Positions 5,684 through 6,111 of a DNA stretch of 6,111 nt are shown in pieces. The notes beneath the pieces are model-generated. The model saw only the letters and a program-made list of their open reading frames with translations, was not told the origin of the DNA and did not search any database. Both the position numbers and the translations under genes were made by a program. Where the stretch lies: NCBI GenBank assembly GCA_030731565.1, contig JANQTT010000033.1, positions 1-6,111 of the forward strand, written 5' to 3'. Every line of letters starts with the position of its first letter. The first letter of the stretch is position 1. Source of the DNA: Rickettsiaceae bacterium. Lineage in GTDB: Bacteria; Pseudomonadota; Alphaproteobacteria; Rickettsiales; Rickettsiaceae.

Positions 5684-6111
5684 ATGAAAAAGACATTAAG
5701 CTATCTGCCGGAACACAAAATCCATTATATTAAACAAGTAAAAGATATTATCATATCTGAATTACTAAATTCAAATAAAGGATTGGTATATGTTATATTA
5801 TTTGGAAGTTATGCCAGAGGTGATTATGTTTTTTATAAAGGATATGATAAAGAAAATGATCATAAATATTCATATATAAGCGATCTGGATATCTTAATTG
5901 TAACAGAAAAAGAGTGTTCCGAATACGGACGTATTTTAAAGAGGATTGATGATAGGCTGCCAAGAATTAGGCCTTTTGACTCTTCCCATCCTGATCCAGT
6001 CCCGCCTGTTTCAATGATTACCCATACTATTGAGCATGTGAATTATATGCTAACTGATAATGAGTACTTTTTTAAGGATATTAAAAAAGAGGGAATAATA
6101 CTTTATGATTC
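5684..6111 (+). CDS. MNT-type nucleotidyltransferase-domain protein, probably fused to HEPN (3' end missing)
   Basis: The frame is open from 5657 through the window end; about 142 residues are visible from ATG 5684. The fold is a DNA polymerase beta-like minimal nucleotidyltransferase: an N-terminal helix (MKKTLSYLPEHK onward), strand plus GSYARGD (41-47) that binds the nucleotide phosphates, and the metal-binding DLD (D67, D69) in SDLDILIV. Between the two motifs lies a 19-residue insert (about 48-66), longer than in solo MNT antitoxins but, from memory, normal in nucleotidyltransferase-HEPN fusion proteins, whose N-terminus and later YFF-DIKKEG motif also resemble this one. The HEPN half, with an RX4-6H motif, would lie beyond the edge. 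ATG 5684 fits the family N-terminus; ATG 5657 would add nine residues. Neither has a clear Shine-Dalgarno. The role may be toxin-antitoxin-like or modification of RNA or protein; the substrate is unknown. No terminator separates it from mlaD (45 nt). Confidence 0.8.
   Translation, partial: MKKTLSYLPEHKIHYIKQVKDIIISELLNSNKGLVYVILFGSYARGDYVFYKGYDKENDHKYSYISDLDILIVTEKECSEYGRILKRIDDRLPRIRPFDSSHPDPVPPVSMITHTIEHVNYMLTDNEYFFKDIKKEGIILYD

Overview
The window looks like an AT-rich alphaproteobacterial genome, most likely from the order Rickettsiales (an intracellular or protist-associated lineage). This rests on an alphaproteobacterial-type SspB adaptor, a bacterial NDUFA12-type complex I subunit next to a short orphan mlaD, an adducin-like protein of the kind remembered from rickettsiae, strong A/T bias at third codon positions, and a tRNA-Ile(GAT) that is not in an rRNA operon. 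The assignment comes from recognising protein families by eye; no search was run.

Layout, all confident genes on the + strand. (1) 2-1039: 3' four-fifths of hslU, the ATPase of the HslUV protease, followed after 23 nt by comM (1063-2601), an AAA+ branch-migration helicase, and with no gap by a class II aldolase/adducin-like gene (2602-3300). (2) 3301-3879: a mostly non-coding stretch with a solitary tRNA-Ile(GAT) (3479-3555) that has its own near-consensus promoter, then about 320 bp of AT-rich DNA with a weak terminator-like hairpin, a doubtful minus-strand micro-ORF and the promoter of the next operon. (3) 3880-5638: a tight four-gene run, sspB - rnhA - NDUFA12-like - mlaD, with gaps of 0-5 nt. 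(4) 5684-6111: the start of a MNT-type nucleotidyltransferase protein that runs off the window, probably the N-terminal part of a nucleotidyltransferase-HEPN fusion.

The most striking feature is that hslU is a mosaic. Up to about position 640 it is near 50% GC by rough hand count, uses only CGN arginine codons, and encodes a gamma/betaproteobacterial-type I domain. After that it drops to about one third GC, uses only AGG for arginine, and encodes a C-terminal third that reads like rickettsial HslU. The frame is intact across the switch. This is either a real in-frame recombination (notably beside comM, whose product promotes recombination of incoming DNA) or an assembly chimera between two organisms in one sample. 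The position near one end of the window makes the artefact a serious possibility.

Functionally, the first block concerns proteolysis and DNA recombination, with an attached enzyme-like protein of unknown substrate. The second block combines protein quality control (SspB/ClpXP), RNA-DNA hybrid removal (RNase HI), respiration (complex I accessory subunit) and envelope lipid transport (MlaD). No clearly new multi-gene system is visible; the candidates for a second look are the hslU mosaic, the terminal nucleotidyltransferase and the adducin-like protein that lacks the aldolase catalytic glutamate.
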